Below are positions 17,965-26,946 of a stretch of 64,000 nt of DNA, one piece after another. This stretch comes from an uncultured Roseibium sp. GTDB taxonomy: Bacteria; Pseudomonadota; Alphaproteobacteria; Rhizobiales; Stappiaceae. The notes under the pieces are model-generated. The model had not been told where the DNA came from, made no database searches, and worked only from the letters and a program-made list of their open reading frames with translations. Numbering within the stretch: position 1 is the stretch's first letter; every line of letters begins with the position of its first letter. The DNA is taken from NCBI RefSeq assembly GCF_947499295.1, contig NZ_CANMNP010000006.1, forward strand, positions 209,967 through 273,966, in the 5' to 3' direction. The position numbers were made by a program, and so were the translations under genes.

Positions 17965-19365
17965 TCAGACCGAAGGATAGCAAAAACTGTCTGTTGAGCA
18001 GTCGCCGCCTTCAAGGCGGATCTGGTGTGCTCTCAAGCCTTTCGGAAAATCTATGTAGAATTCCCTGTCGAGTTCCAGTCCGCCGTTTTCACCGACACGT
18101 GCCATAACCATCTGGCCGCCTTCCGTCCCGGGATAGAACTGATCATCCCAGGTTGAATAAAGCGAGTTGGTCCAGTAGACGCGTTTGCCGTCACGGCTGA
18201 TTTCCACCATCTGCGGGCCATAGGCGAAATCCTTGCCGTTGGGATGCTTGGCTCTCTTAGCAATGCCGCCCAATTCAACCTTGCCCGTCAAAACAGGGTT
18301 CATCGGGTCGGAAACATCATACTGATGCATTTCACCCAGACCCCAGCATGCGACGTAGAGATATTTGTCGTCGAGGCTGAGGTCGATATCGGTCACAAGG
18401 GGCGGAACAGCTTCGAAGCCCTGCAACAGCGGTGGCAGGTTTTCAGCCTTTTCTGGACGCGGATCTATGGTGATGGTTTTCTTGGATTGCCATTTTCCGT
18501 CTTCGTCGCGCCACCAGGTGAAGATTGAACCTTGCAGATTGGTGGTGTCGACGACGACGCCGCAGAACCCGTAGGACTTTGTGGGGTCGTGAGCCGGTCG
18601 GATTTCCAGTGCCATCTGGTGGTTTTCGCCAAAGTCCATTGTCTGGATGTTCTTGCGCTTGCGCAGATCCCAGAAATGGATCGAATGGCCATATTTGTTG
18701 GATAACAGGTCTTCTGGCACAACACCGTTTTCGAACTGCGGCGGCAAGCCCCATTCTGAACTGACCATGTAGTCCTGCGGAAGGTTCCACCAGAAATCAT
18801 AGTGCTTGTCCTGCTTGCCCCGATCCATCTCGTACTGACCGATGATGTCGAAGGTTTCGCAGTCCATGATGAAGATACCCGGAGGTCCATCTGTGCCGTC
18901 TTCACCGCGACCGCCAAGACAGCTGACATAGATCCCCTCAGGCCCGCAGTGGATGGTGTGAGGGCGGGAGTATCCGGTCTTGGCGAACACTTCTTCGCGC
19001 TCGATTGTCTTGTGGATCTTCGCTTTCAAAGGTTCTTTGACATCTATCACATAGATACGAGAGGAACGGATGCCCGGAACAATGAGGTAGCGCCGTTCGA
19101 GAAACGCGTGACCTGAAAGCGGCGACAGAGCTGAAGAGCATGCATTCCAGCCGAAGTGATGGAATTCATCTCCTTTGTTGGGCACGATCACCTGGTGAAC
19201 GATTTGCCCGTAGGTGTCGGATTCCGGATTGAGGTCAATGACGGCTATGCCGTCGGATTGCGATCCGTCGGGACTGAGCATCACCGTGAATGCATAGTTT
19301 TCGACTGGTGCCTGCATCGCCAGCTTTGGCGATGCATGGAATGTAGGATCTGGCCTGAGATTCAT
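17965..19365 (-). CDS. mtoX: Methanethiol oxidase, SELENBP1/SBP56 family
   Basis: 466 aa from ATG at 19365, which follows GGGAGGAAAGA; human SELENBP1 has 472 aa. Seven-bladed propeller family with its hallmark segments: VIVPNKGDEFHHFGWNACSS (Cys76, the conserved selenium/metal-associated Cys), SRPHTIHCGPEG, HSIHFWDL, HQMALEIRPAHDP and AHQIRLEGGDCS at the end. The family oxidises methanethiol to formaldehyde, H2S and H2O2. No signal peptide is visible, whereas the characterised Hyphomicrobium enzyme is periplasmic. The neighbouring divergent formaldehyde dehydrogenase fits this reaction. Confidence 0.9.
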   Translation of the reverse strand: MNLRPDPTFHASPKLAMQAPVENYAFTVMLSPDGSQSDGIAVIDLNPESDTYGQIVHQVIVPNKGDEFHHFGWNACSSALSPLSGHAFLERRYLIVPGIRSSRIYVIDVKEPLKAKIHKTIEREEVFAKTGYSRPHTIHCGPEGIYVSCLGGRGEDGTDGPPGIFIMDCETFDIIGQYEMDRGKQDKHYDFWWNLPQDYMVSSEWGLPPQFENGVVPEDLLSNKYGHSIHFWDLRKRKNIQTMDFGENHQMALEIRPAHDPTKSYGFCGVVVDTTNLQGSIFTWWRDEDGKWQSKKTITIDPRPEKAENLPPLLQGFEAVPPLVTDIDLSLDDKYLYVACWGLGEMHQYDVSDPMNPVLTGKVELGGIAKRAKHPNGKDFAYGPQMVEISRDGKRVYWTNSLYSTWDDQFYPGTEGGQMVMARVGENGGLELDREFYIDFPKGLRAHQIRLEGGDCSTDSFCYPSV

Positions 19366-19448
19366 TCTTTCCTCCCATTTTGGTAGCAATGCCGCCATTC
19401 CGGACACGCAGTTCCAGCCCGTGACCGGGCTCAAAATCAGTGTTTTGG

Positions 19449-20207
19449 CTAGACCTCCGCAACGTTGCAGAGTTGAATGGCTCCACTGATCTTTTCCGAT
19501 AGACCGGTCAGTTTCTGGCCGATCTCAAGTCGATAATCCTTTCCAAATCTGCGAATGGGACCCACCGCACCGACACTGAAGGTTGCGCCGATATTCCCGA
19601 TCGAAACCGGTGCGGCGACGCTTGCGATGCCCAAGTCTATTTCCTGATCACAATCGGCAAATCCCCGTTTTGAAATCTCCTCAAATTCAGCCCGGAGTTC
19701 AGCTTTGGTGATCTTGGTGTGCTCGGTGTACTGCTTCATGCTGCGGGACAGAATTTCTTCCTGAAAATCGGGCTCGGCGAACGCAGCAATCGCCTTGGAG
19801 CAGGAGCAGGCATGCATCGGACGAACGCCGAGGCCTGGATGAATGAAGGCGCGCGCCGGATCGTCAGGGGTTTCCACATGGATAATTTCCACCTTGCTGT
19901 CACGGAAGCGCGCCAGAAAAACCGTTTCGTTGAATTTGGTGGCTGCGGCTTTCAATAGCGGAGCCGCGCAGCGCCGGACATCGACGTCCGATTTACCCAG
20001 CAACGCAATGCGGATCAGGCGTTCACCAACGACGTATTTTCCATCGTCGGAAGGCTGATCCAGGAGTTTCCGGTCAACCAGTGTCTGTATCAGCCTGTAG
20101 CAGGTCGGTTTGGGCAGTTCGGTTGCCTTCTGCACTTCAAGCGTTGAAACCGGACGCCCTGCGACAGCAATGATCTCCAGGAGGTTGATCAGACGTTCTA
20201 GGTGCAT
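19449..20207 (-). CDS. IclR-family transcriptional regulator
   Basis: 252 aa. N-terminal winged helix (LERLINLLEIIAVAGRPVSTLEVQKATE, PKPTCYRLIQTL) followed by the IclR effector domain (VRPMHACSCSKAIAAF, GFADCDQEIDLGIASVAAPV). It lies upstream of the methanethiol oxidase on the same strand (83 bp gap) and is divergent from the formaldehyde dehydrogenase gene, so it probably controls both sides. A C-S compound or formaldehyde adduct would be a plausible effector (inference). Confidence 0.93.
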   Translation of the reverse strand: MHLERLINLLEIIAVAGRPVSTLEVQKATELPKPTCYRLIQTLVDRKLLDQPSDDGKYVVGERLIRIALLGKSDVDVRRCAAPLLKAAATKFNETVFLARFRDSKVEIIHVETPDDPARAFIHPGLGVRPMHACSCSKAIAAFAEPDFQEEILSRSMKQYTEHTKITKAELRAEFEEISKRGFADCDQEIDLGIASVAAPVSIGNIGATFSVGAVGPIRRFGKDYRLEIGQKLTGLSEKISGAIQLCNVAEV

Positions 20208-20218
20208 ATTGACGGGTC

Positions 20219-20268
20219 TTTCTCAAATTGTAAGACTGCTTATCAAATCATGAGACAAATTTTTCTCA
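20219..20268. promoter_or_regulatory. Candidate IclR operator region between iclR-type gene and formaldehyde dehydrogenase
   Basis: The 88-bp divergent gap is AT-rich and holds TGAGA-N8-TCTCA at 20251-20268. A related element, TCTCAAATTGTAAGA, lies at 20221-20235 nearer the regulator start. Spacing of about 30 bp between elements suits a tetrameric IclR regulator. Confidence 0.4.
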
Positions 20269-20295
20269 ATGCAAGCGAATTATCGGGAGGCAGAA

Positions 20296-21408
20296 ATGCG
20301 AACACGTGCAGCCGTGGCTCTTGAAGCAGGCAAACCGCTGGAAATTATGGAAGTTAACCTCGAAGGACCGAAAGCCGGTGAGGTGCTGGTTGAGATCAAG
20401 GCTACTGGTTTGTGCCACACCGATGAGTTCACGCGTTCGGGCGATGACCCGGAAGGCATCTTTCCAGCCATTCTGGGCCATGAAGGAGCAGGGGTGGTGG
20501 TCGAGATCGGCGAGGGAGTGACCAGTCTTGAACCAGGCGACCACGTGATCCCGCTTTACACACCCGAATGCCGGGAGTGCGAATATTGCCTCAATCCGAA
20601 GACCAACCTTTGCCAGTCGATCAGGAGCACACAGGGTCAGGGATTGCTGCCTGACGGTTCGACCCGGTTTTCCATGCTCGATGGCACGCCCATTCACCAC
20701 TATATGGGATGCTCGACCTTCGCCAATCACACGGTCGTTCCCGAAATTGCTCTTGCCAAGGTTCGCAAAGACGCTCCATTCGACAAGATCTGCTACATCG
20801 GCTGTGGTGTGACGACAGGTATTGGCGCGGTGATCAACACAGCCAAAGTGGAAATCGGCTCGCGCGCGATTGTGTTTGGTCTGGGCGGTATTGGCCTCAA
20901 TGTCATTCAGGGGCTACGTCTTGCCGGCGCCGACCAGATCGTCGGTGTTGATCTCAATGACGGAAAGGCAACAATGGCGAAGCACTTCGGCATGACCGAT
21001 TTTGTGAACCCGTCAAAGGTCGAAGGGGATATCGTCGCGCATCTGGTGGACCTAACCGGCGGCGGTGCGGACTATACGTTCGATGCAACAGGCAATGTGA
21101 TAGTGATGCGCGCTGCGCTGGAAGCGGCTCACAAGGGATGGGGTGAGAGCATCATCATTGGCGTTGCCCCCGCTGGTGCAGAAATCTCGACGCGTCCTTT
21201 CCAACTCGTGACCGGGCGGGTTTGGCGCGGGACAGCGTTTGGGGGGGCTTCGGGCCGGACAGACGTGCCGAAGATTGTCGATTGGTACATGGACGGCAAG
21301 ATCGAGATCGATCCGATGATCACACACAAGCTGTCATTGGAAGAAATCAATCACGGGTTCGACCTGATGCATGAGGGCAAATCAATTCGAGCTGTTGTCG
21401 TGTTCTAG
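20296..21408 (+). CDS. frmA: S-(hydroxymethyl)glutathione dehydrogenase / class III alcohol dehydrogenase
   Basis: 370 aa from ATG at 20296, six bases behind GGGAGG. Catalytic zinc ligands C40 (GLCHTDE), H62/E63 (LGHEGAGVV) and C170 (YIGCGVTTG); structural zinc ligands C92, C95, C98, C106 ([10 protein letters not shown]). NAD-binding motif [12 protein letters not shown]. The class III pattern ([41 protein letters not shown]) is clear. It oxidises the formaldehyde-glutathione adduct to S-formylglutathione in the cytosol. Divergent from the methanethiol oxidase operon, whose product is formaldehyde. No S-formylglutathione hydrolase is adjacent. Confidence 0.93.
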   Translation: MRTRAAVALEAGKPLEIMEVNLEGPKAGEVLVEIKATGLCHTDEFTRSGDDPEGIFPAILGHEGAGVVVEIGEGVTSLEPGDHVIPLYTPECRECEYCLNPKTNLCQSIRSTQGQGLLPDGSTRFSMLDGTPIHHYMGCSTFANHTVVPEIALAKVRKDAPFDKICYIGCGVTTGIGAVINTAKVEIGSRAIVFGLGGIGLNVIQGLRLAGADQIVGVDLNDGKATMAKHFGMTDFVNPSKVEGDIVAHLVDLTGGGADYTFDATGNVIVMRAALEAAHKGWGESIIIGVAPAGAEISTRPFQLVTGRVWRGTAFGGASGRTDVPKIVDWYMDGKIEIDPMITHKLSLEEINHGFDLMHEGKSIRAVVVF

Positions 21409-21454
21409 CCAGCGAACCGCCTAGAGCCAACGCCTCAGATTGCTGATCTTTGTC

Positions 21455-21499
21455 CCAGCCGCGCAAGCCGAAAAATTGAGGGGGCGGCTGGCGCTTTTT
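21455..21499 (+). terminator. Possible rho-independent terminator after the formaldehyde dehydrogenase gene
   Basis: CCAGCCGC (21455-21462) pairs with GCGGCTGG (21484-21491) over a 21-nt loop, followed by CGC and five T. The large loop makes it weaker than the 3112-3135 terminator. Confidence 0.45.
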
Positions 21500-21610
21500 G
21501 GTTCGACAAGTTCAACTCCCGTCTGCGACGAGTAGCGGATTTTCAGACAGCGCGGAGTTGTGGTGTTGTTTTCCGCTGCTTCCATCTGCGAATGCAAACT
21601 ATTGGCGCAG

Positions 21611-22000
21611 CTATTTTGACAGAGCCGCTGCCGCGGTGTCGTGGTACTCGTGCAGCTCTACGATGCAGCCGTCCTTCACCGTCCAGAACAGGGCCAGTTC
21701 GGTTTCCCGCGAAACTCCGGTATGGCGACTGGTGATTGTGAGACTGATCTGAGTTGCAGCGCGTTCGCCTGAGACGATGATATCTCTCAGGCGATAGTCG
21801 TCGATGCTCCAGTCTGACTGAATCCGGCCAATCGCTTCCCAGAATGCTGCCTTGCCTCCACAATCTGCGCAGTAAGGTGCAGTTTCCGCATTGGCATGGA
21901 TGCGATAGTGAATGTCGTCATGCAACAGCGCGGATATGGCCTCGACATCCGCGCGGTTATACGACTGAATGGCGTTACGAACGACCTCTTCGGTAGTCAT
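21611..22000 (-). CDS. SnoaL-like / NTF2-fold protein
   Basis: 129 aa; ATG nine bases behind GGAGG. Sequence follows the SnoaL-like cystatin fold: VRNAIQSYNRADVEAISALLHDDIHYRI, GGKAAFWEAIGRI, ALFWTVKDGCIVELHEYHDTA. Such proteins include isomerases, dehydratases and non-catalytic binding proteins; the catalytic residues vary and no function can be fixed here. It stands alone between convergent formaldehyde dehydrogenase and the upstream caspase-like gene; the 213-bp gap 22001-22213 shows no further gene. Confidence 0.82.
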   Translation of the reverse strand: MTTEEVVRNAIQSYNRADVEAISALLHDDIHYRIHANAETAPYCADCGGKAAFWEAIGRIQSDWSIDDYRLRDIIVSGERAATQISLTITSRHTGVSRETELALFWTVKDGCIVELHEYHDTAAAALSK

Positions 22001-22213
22001 GAGCGCTTTCCTCCGAACGATTAAACGACCATCAGCCAGACTTTTGGCAATCCTCGCCTTGCGTTTGCGCCGTCTTTATGGTTTGGTTGTAGGAGATCAT
22101 ATTGCGCGCCTTCGTTAAACGAAGCAAGGTTTTCAACCTCACGTTTAGTAAGGGTATGTGGCGGCCGCGACGGTCTCGCTCGAAAAGGTCCGGATATCCA
22201 CTCGCTTCTCGGA

Positions 22214-24124
22214 CTATTGGTTGGCGTATTGAAACACTGCCATCAGCGACCCTTCGCCGATGACACCATCGATCGCGCCGGAATAGACGCCTGCTTCCTT
22301 CAATCGGTTTTGGACTTCTTTTCTGAAGCTTGCAGGGTAGGTTTTGTTCTTTTCAGGATCAACAAACCAGAATTCAGCCTCGATTTGTCCGCCTTCACGG
22401 ATGGCCTTCATCGTCCAGTCGACAGCGGTCGCAGTTGTCTCGCTTTCAAATGTTCCGTCGAGATAGAACTCGGCGAGAGAACGCATTGCCAGCTGGTCTC
22501 CTTGCGCCGCAGCGTTCATAAGGAGATCCAGCGCGAATTCGGGATTTTTGTCGCCACCCTGACCCGTTGCGAGTAAATCCGCCAGGTTGATCATCGCCAG
22601 TGTTTGATCGGCATTGGTGTCGGCAAGCGCGACCTGAAACCAGTAGCGGGCACGAAAGTGATCCTGGCGAACGCCTTCACCGTGCTTGTAGGCGGTGGCA
22701 ACTGAAAAGGCCGCACTGGCGTTGCCGCCTTCCGCTGCTTGCCGAAACCACTCGAATGACACCGCGTCGTCGTATTCGACCTGACGATCTTCAAGATAGA
22801 TATGCCCGAGCATTTCCATCGCGTGGGTATTTCCGAGAACAGCTGCCTTTTCCAAAAGACGCAGGGTCTCGCCCGCGCGCCATTCAACCCCTTTGCCAAG
22901 GTCGTAGGCGACTGCAAGTTCAACCATGGCATCGGTATTGCCAAGTTCGGCGGACTGCCGGAATTGCTTGGCTGCTGCTGTCTCGTCGCCAGAACGATCG
23001 AGTGCACGACCGTAAATCAGCTGAAGGATATCTGAATTTGGAAACTGGGCGACAGCATCGGAACACGCATTTACCGTTGTCGACAGTTCGCCGTCATAGC
23101 CATTTTCTTCCTGAAGCATGCAGTCCTGGACATGCCTTGCTTGGGAGTTCCGGACTTCCCTGTTTTCGCGCTCTGAAAGTTCAATTTTGCTTTCCGGTGC
23201 AGTTTTGATGAGCGCCAAAGCTTCTTTGGTGAATTCACCATTGGGATAGCGTTTCAGATAGATCCTGATCAGGTCTGGTTCGTTGGCGTCTTTGACGGCA
23301 TCCCAAAGCGCGGTTTCCTTGGCTGCCGATGTAAGCGCTCGGTTTCCCTGATAGTTGAAGGAAAAGTCGCCTGTCAGCGACGAGTTGCTCCAGGGAACTT
23401 GCGCGTTCTGAGTTGAATCCATAACGCGCTTTCTCACGCGTCTCATCATCCGCGCGACATCTAGATTTGGCGTCGAAATGTGATGCAAAAGTGCTTCTGA
23501 AAAAGGGCTGTTCAAACCCGCACCATCTCTCGCTACGCTTCCTGGCTCTGTTGAAAAGGCAACCAGTGTGTCAGAGCCGGCTTCCAGTGGTGCCAAGCCC
23601 AGGTCAGTTTCAACAATCTGAGCGTCTACGGAGCGGTTTGCACCGGGCATGAACCGGTTGTCTCGGCAAGCATCAATTAGGACAATCTTTGTCTTGGTCA
23701 GCTGATCCATTTCTTTCAGGACCAAATTCAAGGCAACGAGTTCAGTGTCTATTGCATTGGCTTTCTCAAGCTTCACATCCGTTGGCAGAAGGTAATTCTG
23801 TCCGGAAATCTGCATTCCATGCCCGGCATAATAGAACAGGCCAACGTCCGACCCCTTGAGCGCGTTCGAGAAGCGCTTGAGCGTCAACAGGAAGTCCTGG
23901 TGAGTGAGGTCTTGCCCATAAATCACTTCAAATCCGAGTTCGTTCAAAACAGCGCCGATATTCGTCGCATCCCGGACAGGGTTGGGCAGCCTGCCAACCG
24001 ATGAATAATTCGAATTTCCAACGACCAGTGCGACCCGCTGTGCTGCGCTGGCTTGCGAAATCAAAAACGCGCAAAACAAAGAAGAAAAAAAGACGGTTTT
24101 AAGAATAACAAGAACGGAATGCAT
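22214..24124 (-). CDS. Exported caspase-fold (peptidase C14) protein with Sel1 repeats
   Basis: 636 aa. Signal peptide at residues 1-27 (cleavage after ASAA). Residues 29-250 are a caspase/metacaspase p20-like domain: RVALVVGNSNY, His102 in YYAGHGM and Cys153 in LIDACRDN form the dyad, DTLVAFSTEPG follows. About 370-590 are Sel1-type TPR repeats (AVAYDLGKGVEWRAGETLRL, AMEMLGHIYLEDRQVEYDDA, ATAYKHGEGVRQDHF). The last 40 residues resemble a short peptidoglycan-binding helix set (VQNRLKEAGVYSGAIDGVIG). A periplasmic cysteine protease anchored to partners by its repeats is inferred; biological role unknown. Confidence 0.9.
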   Translation of the reverse strand: MHSVLVILKTVFFSSLFCAFLISQASAAQRVALVVGNSNYSSVGRLPNPVRDATNIGAVLNELGFEVIYGQDLTHQDFLLTLKRFSNALKGSDVGLFYYAGHGMQISGQNYLLPTDVKLEKANAIDTELVALNLVLKEMDQLTKTKIVLIDACRDNRFMPGANRSVDAQIVETDLGLAPLEAGSDTLVAFSTEPGSVARDGAGLNSPFSEALLHHISTPNLDVARMMRRVRKRVMDSTQNAQVPWSNSSLTGDFSFNYQGNRALTSAAKETALWDAVKDANEPDLIRIYLKRYPNGEFTKEALALIKTAPESKIELSERENREVRNSQARHVQDCMLQEENGYDGELSTTVNACSDAVAQFPNSDILQLIYGRALDRSGDETAAAKQFRQSAELGNTDAMVELAVAYDLGKGVEWRAGETLRLLEKAAVLGNTHAMEMLGHIYLEDRQVEYDDAVSFEWFRQAAEGGNASAAFSVATAYKHGEGVRQDHFRARYWFQVALADTNADQTLAMINLADLLATGQGGDKNPEFALDLLMNAAAQGDQLAMRSLAEFYLDGTFESETTATAVDWTMKAIREGGQIEAEFWFVDPEKNKTYPASFRKEVQNRLKEAGVYSGAIDGVIGEGSLMAVFQYANQ

Positions 24125-24329
24125 TGATGCTGCCCAACCGAAATAAAACTTAGCAAGTCGTCACACTATCACAGCACGCTTTTTCAGACAGCAAGCGGGG
24201 GTCGACAACCAAATTCGACAGGAAAGTTTTTGCCTTCACCGACTGGATAACGGTTGGCCACCTGGGCTGAGCCGGTGCCGATACGTCCCGAATATTTGAC
24301 CTTTTAGGTTGATTTTTAAGACGATACCT

Positions 24330-25496
24330 TTAGTCGACTTCATATTTGGCAATGAAATCGCGGTCCGGTTCCACGCCGAGACCCGGGCGGTCGGGGATCG
24401 TCACAAATCCACCACTCGCACAGACCTCTTCCTGTATGCGCAATGGCTCTACCAGCAGGGCGTCCCGGAACTTGTTATCGGTCGTGTCGAACTCGAGCAT
24501 CGGTTCCCATGGGTTCAGACCTCCCGGAAGTGGCGGCATAGCCGCGAGAAGCTGAAGGTTGACGGCAACGGCAATGGCCGAACCCCAGACATGGTTGATG
24601 ACGGGGGTGAAGTGGGCGTGGCAAAGGGTCAGAACGCGCAGATATTCGCTGACGCCGCCCATTGCACACACCTCCGGCTGGGCTATGTCCAATCCCCGGT
24701 TTTCCAGGATTTGGCGCCAGCCCCATCGATTGAATTCAGCTTCACCGCCGGAAATGTTGACCTTCAGTCCGGCCCGCAGCTCCCGGTAACCGTCCAGATC
24801 CTCGGGAGCGACAGGCTCCTCGAACCAATAGGCCCCAAGTTCATCCAGGGCTCTGCCGACATAAAACGCGTCGGACGTCGTGTAGCAGTGATTGGCATCG
24901 ACCATGAATTTGCCACGGCCATCGACCCCTCTGGCAACTGCCTCGCAGAGCCGAACGTCTTCCTTCGGGCCAAGACCGGATTTCATCTTTGCCGCGACAA
25001 ATCCCTTGTCCATGATTTCAGCTGCTTCGGCCCTGAAACGCGCAACATGCTCATCGACGTTCTCGCGTTTGAGCATCATGCCGTAGCCATAGACCTGGAC
25101 TCGCTTTCGATGAGCCCCTCCAATCAGTTTGTGCAGTGGAAGTCCCGCCACTTTGCCGGCTATGTCCCAAAGGGCGATATCAACACCGGAGAGCGCTTGA
25201 ATGGGCATGCCTTTCTGGCCGTGATCCCGCAAAAGATTGTAGACCTTATGCCAGATGACATCCCGATCGAGCGCGTCGTCGCCGAGGATCATCGGCTGAA
25301 TCACCTTTTCGACGATCCCCTTGTTTGCAAGGGCGACATTGCCTGGCCCGAAACATTCACCCCAGCCGGTAATGCCTTCATCCGTCTCCACTTCAACCAG
25401 GTGGGCACTGCGTTTGGCATAGAATTGTTGAGAGTAACCGAGTTCTTCCGGCAAATCGTATTGCAGAACGTGGCTGGTGACGCGGGTGATTTTCAT
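24330..25496 (-). CDS. Enolase-superfamily sugar-acid dehydratase/racemase (mandelate racemase subgroup)
   Basis: 388 aa. Catalytic set of the mandelate-racemase subgroup is complete: K170 and K172 (KMK), metal ligands D200, E226 and E252, and the D270-H302 dyad (GLDIAQPE, INHVWGS). These enzymes abstract the proton alpha to a carboxylate, most often as dehydratases of aldonic or aldaric acids. Start ATG overlaps the aldehyde dehydrogenase stop by four bases, and it is the last gene of the eight-gene operon, so it probably dehydrates the acid made by the upstream dehydrogenases. Exact substrate cannot be assigned. The 205-bp gap upstream of 24330 shows no gene. Confidence 0.9.
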   Translation of the reverse strand: MKITRVTSHVLQYDLPEELGYSQQFYAKRSAHLVEVETDEGITGWGECFGPGNVALANKGIVEKVIQPMILGDDALDRDVIWHKVYNLLRDHGQKGMPIQALSGVDIALWDIAGKVAGLPLHKLIGGAHRKRVQVYGYGMMLKRENVDEHVARFRAEAAEIMDKGFVAAKMKSGLGPKEDVRLCEAVARGVDGRGKFMVDANHCYTTSDAFYVGRALDELGAYWFEEPVAPEDLDGYRELRAGLKVNISGGEAEFNRWGWRQILENRGLDIAQPEVCAMGGVSEYLRVLTLCHAHFTPVINHVWGSAIAVAVNLQLLAAMPPLPGGLNPWEPMLEFDTTDNKFRDALLVEPLRIQEEVCASGGFVTIPDRPGLGVEPDRDFIAKYEVD

Positions 25497-26938
25497 GCTG
25501 CACCTCTCTCAAGCGCGCGCGTGACCCGTTTAAGAACGAGGTAGTCATTCAGCGCCAAACCGGAGCAGTCATGGCCAATGCCCGATTGGCCAATACCGCC
25601 ATGTGGCAGATCGATATCGTATTTCACGCCATTGATCTGTATCTCGCCGTAGCGCAGGCCAGCGGCATATCGTTCCGCCTTTGCCAGATCTTGCGTGAAA
25701 ATATAGGCCGTCAGGCCGCCATCGTCGCAGTCGTTGGCAGTTTCCAAGAGGCCGTCTTCGCTGTGAAACGGGATCAGACTGACGATCGGCCCGAAGGTTT
25801 CCTGGCGATAGACATCCATCGTCTCGCGCACATTTGCCAGCACCGTCGGAGCCAGGAAATGGCCTCGGCTCAGTTCTGCCGGCCGGTCGCCACCGGCAAG
25901 CAGGTCTGCTCCGTCTGAAACGGCATCGTCGATGAGTTTCTTGATCCGTTTCCAGGCTTTCGCATTGACCAGGGGACCCGTTGTGATGTCTGCATCGCGG
26001 TCCCATCCTGTCTTGGCCTTTTGTGCTCGTTCAACAACTTTCTCCGTGAATTCTTCAAGAACGGTGGCTTCGACGAACACCCTGTTCGGTGAGACACAAA
26101 TCTGTCCGGCGTTGCTGAACTTGACGCCGCATATAATGTCTGCCGCCTGTTCCAGATCCGCATCGGCAAACACAAGGACCGGTGCATTTCCGCCAAGCTC
26201 CATGGAATAACGTTTGATCGTCGTTGCGCCGGTTCGCATGATGTGACGCCCGGTCGCGGTCGAGCCGATCAACGTGATGACTGCCGGGATTGGAGACGCT
26301 GAAAGGGCATCGGCAGCTTCATAACTGTCTGTTGCCAGGATCTGTACAACCCCGGCCGGAAGCCCAATTCCGGCACAAAGTTCACCAACCGCATAGGCGG
26401 ATATCGGCGTATCGTTTGAGGGGCGGATAATGATCGGACAACCGGCTGCCATCGCAGGTCCGATCTTGAAAGCAAGGTTGAGCAGCGGAAAGTTCCAGGC
26501 AAGGAAAGCGACGGCAACACCCGCAGCTTCGTGAACCATCGTATGCGTGTGGGTGCCTGCACGATCTGCAAGGCCGTAATCGTGAAAGCGGACAATTTCT
26601 TCGGAATAGAACTGGAGAGAGTTCTTGAGACTGTCGAAGTCTTCCTGGGTGCTCGCCCAGGGTTTTCCGAGCTCATGGTGGATGTAGGTTCGTAGATAAT
26701 CTTCGTGCTGGATGACTTCATTGCGAAGTTTTGCCATCCATTGCTGGCGTTCGAAGATGGATGTTCTCGACCATGAAGGAAAAGCGTTTCGAGCGTTTTC
26801 GAGTGCGCGCTGCACATCTTCACGCCCGGCAGCGGCTACAGTGGCGACTGGTTCCTCCGTCGCAGGATTGGCGACTTCAATAGTGCCATGCCCTTCAACC
26901 AGAGCACCACCCAGATACATTTTGCTCGGGAAATTCAT
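25493..26938 (-). CDS. NAD(P)-dependent aldehyde dehydrogenase
   Basis: 481 aa from ATG at 26938, preceded by GAGG at eight bases; a TTG four codons earlier is less likely. Catalytic Cys281 (AGQICVSP), general base Glu247 (MELGGNAP) and WNFP near 148 are present. The usual IxKPS lysine that contacts the cofactor phosphate is arginine here (IIRPSNDTP). Fold and length are those of the succinate-semialdehyde/ glycolaldehyde/ aldose dehydrogenase group. Between a GMC dehydrogenase and an enolase-type dehydratase it likely oxidises an aldose or a 2-keto-acid semialdehyde. Confidence 0.92.
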   Translation of the reverse strand: MNFPSKMYLGGALVEGHGTIEVANPATEEPVATVAAAGREDVQRALENARNAFPSWSRTSIFERQQWMAKLRNEVIQHEDYLRTYIHHELGKPWASTQEDFDSLKNSLQFYSEEIVRFHDYGLADRAGTHTHTMVHEAAGVAVAFLAWNFPLLNLAFKIGPAMAAGCPIIIRPSNDTPISAYAVGELCAGIGLPAGVVQILATDSYEAADALSASPIPAVITLIGSTATGRHIMRTGATTIKRYSMELGGNAPVLVFADADLEQAADIICGVKFSNAGQICVSPNRVFVEATVLEEFTEKVVERAQKAKTGWDRDADITTGPLVNAKAWKRIKKLIDDAVSDGADLLAGGDRPAELSRGHFLAPTVLANVRETMDVYRQETFGPIVSLIPFHSEDGLLETANDCDDGGLTAYIFTQDLAKAERYAAGLRYGEIQINGVKYDIDLPHGGIGQSGIGHDCSGLALNDYLVLKRVTRALERGAA

Positions 26939-26946
26939 ATGCGGCC

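Noticed and set aside
24309..25544. 411-codon open frame on the plus strand
   Set aside because: Antisense to the enolase-superfamily gene, whose catalytic residues are all intact; no ribosome-binding site and no family pattern.
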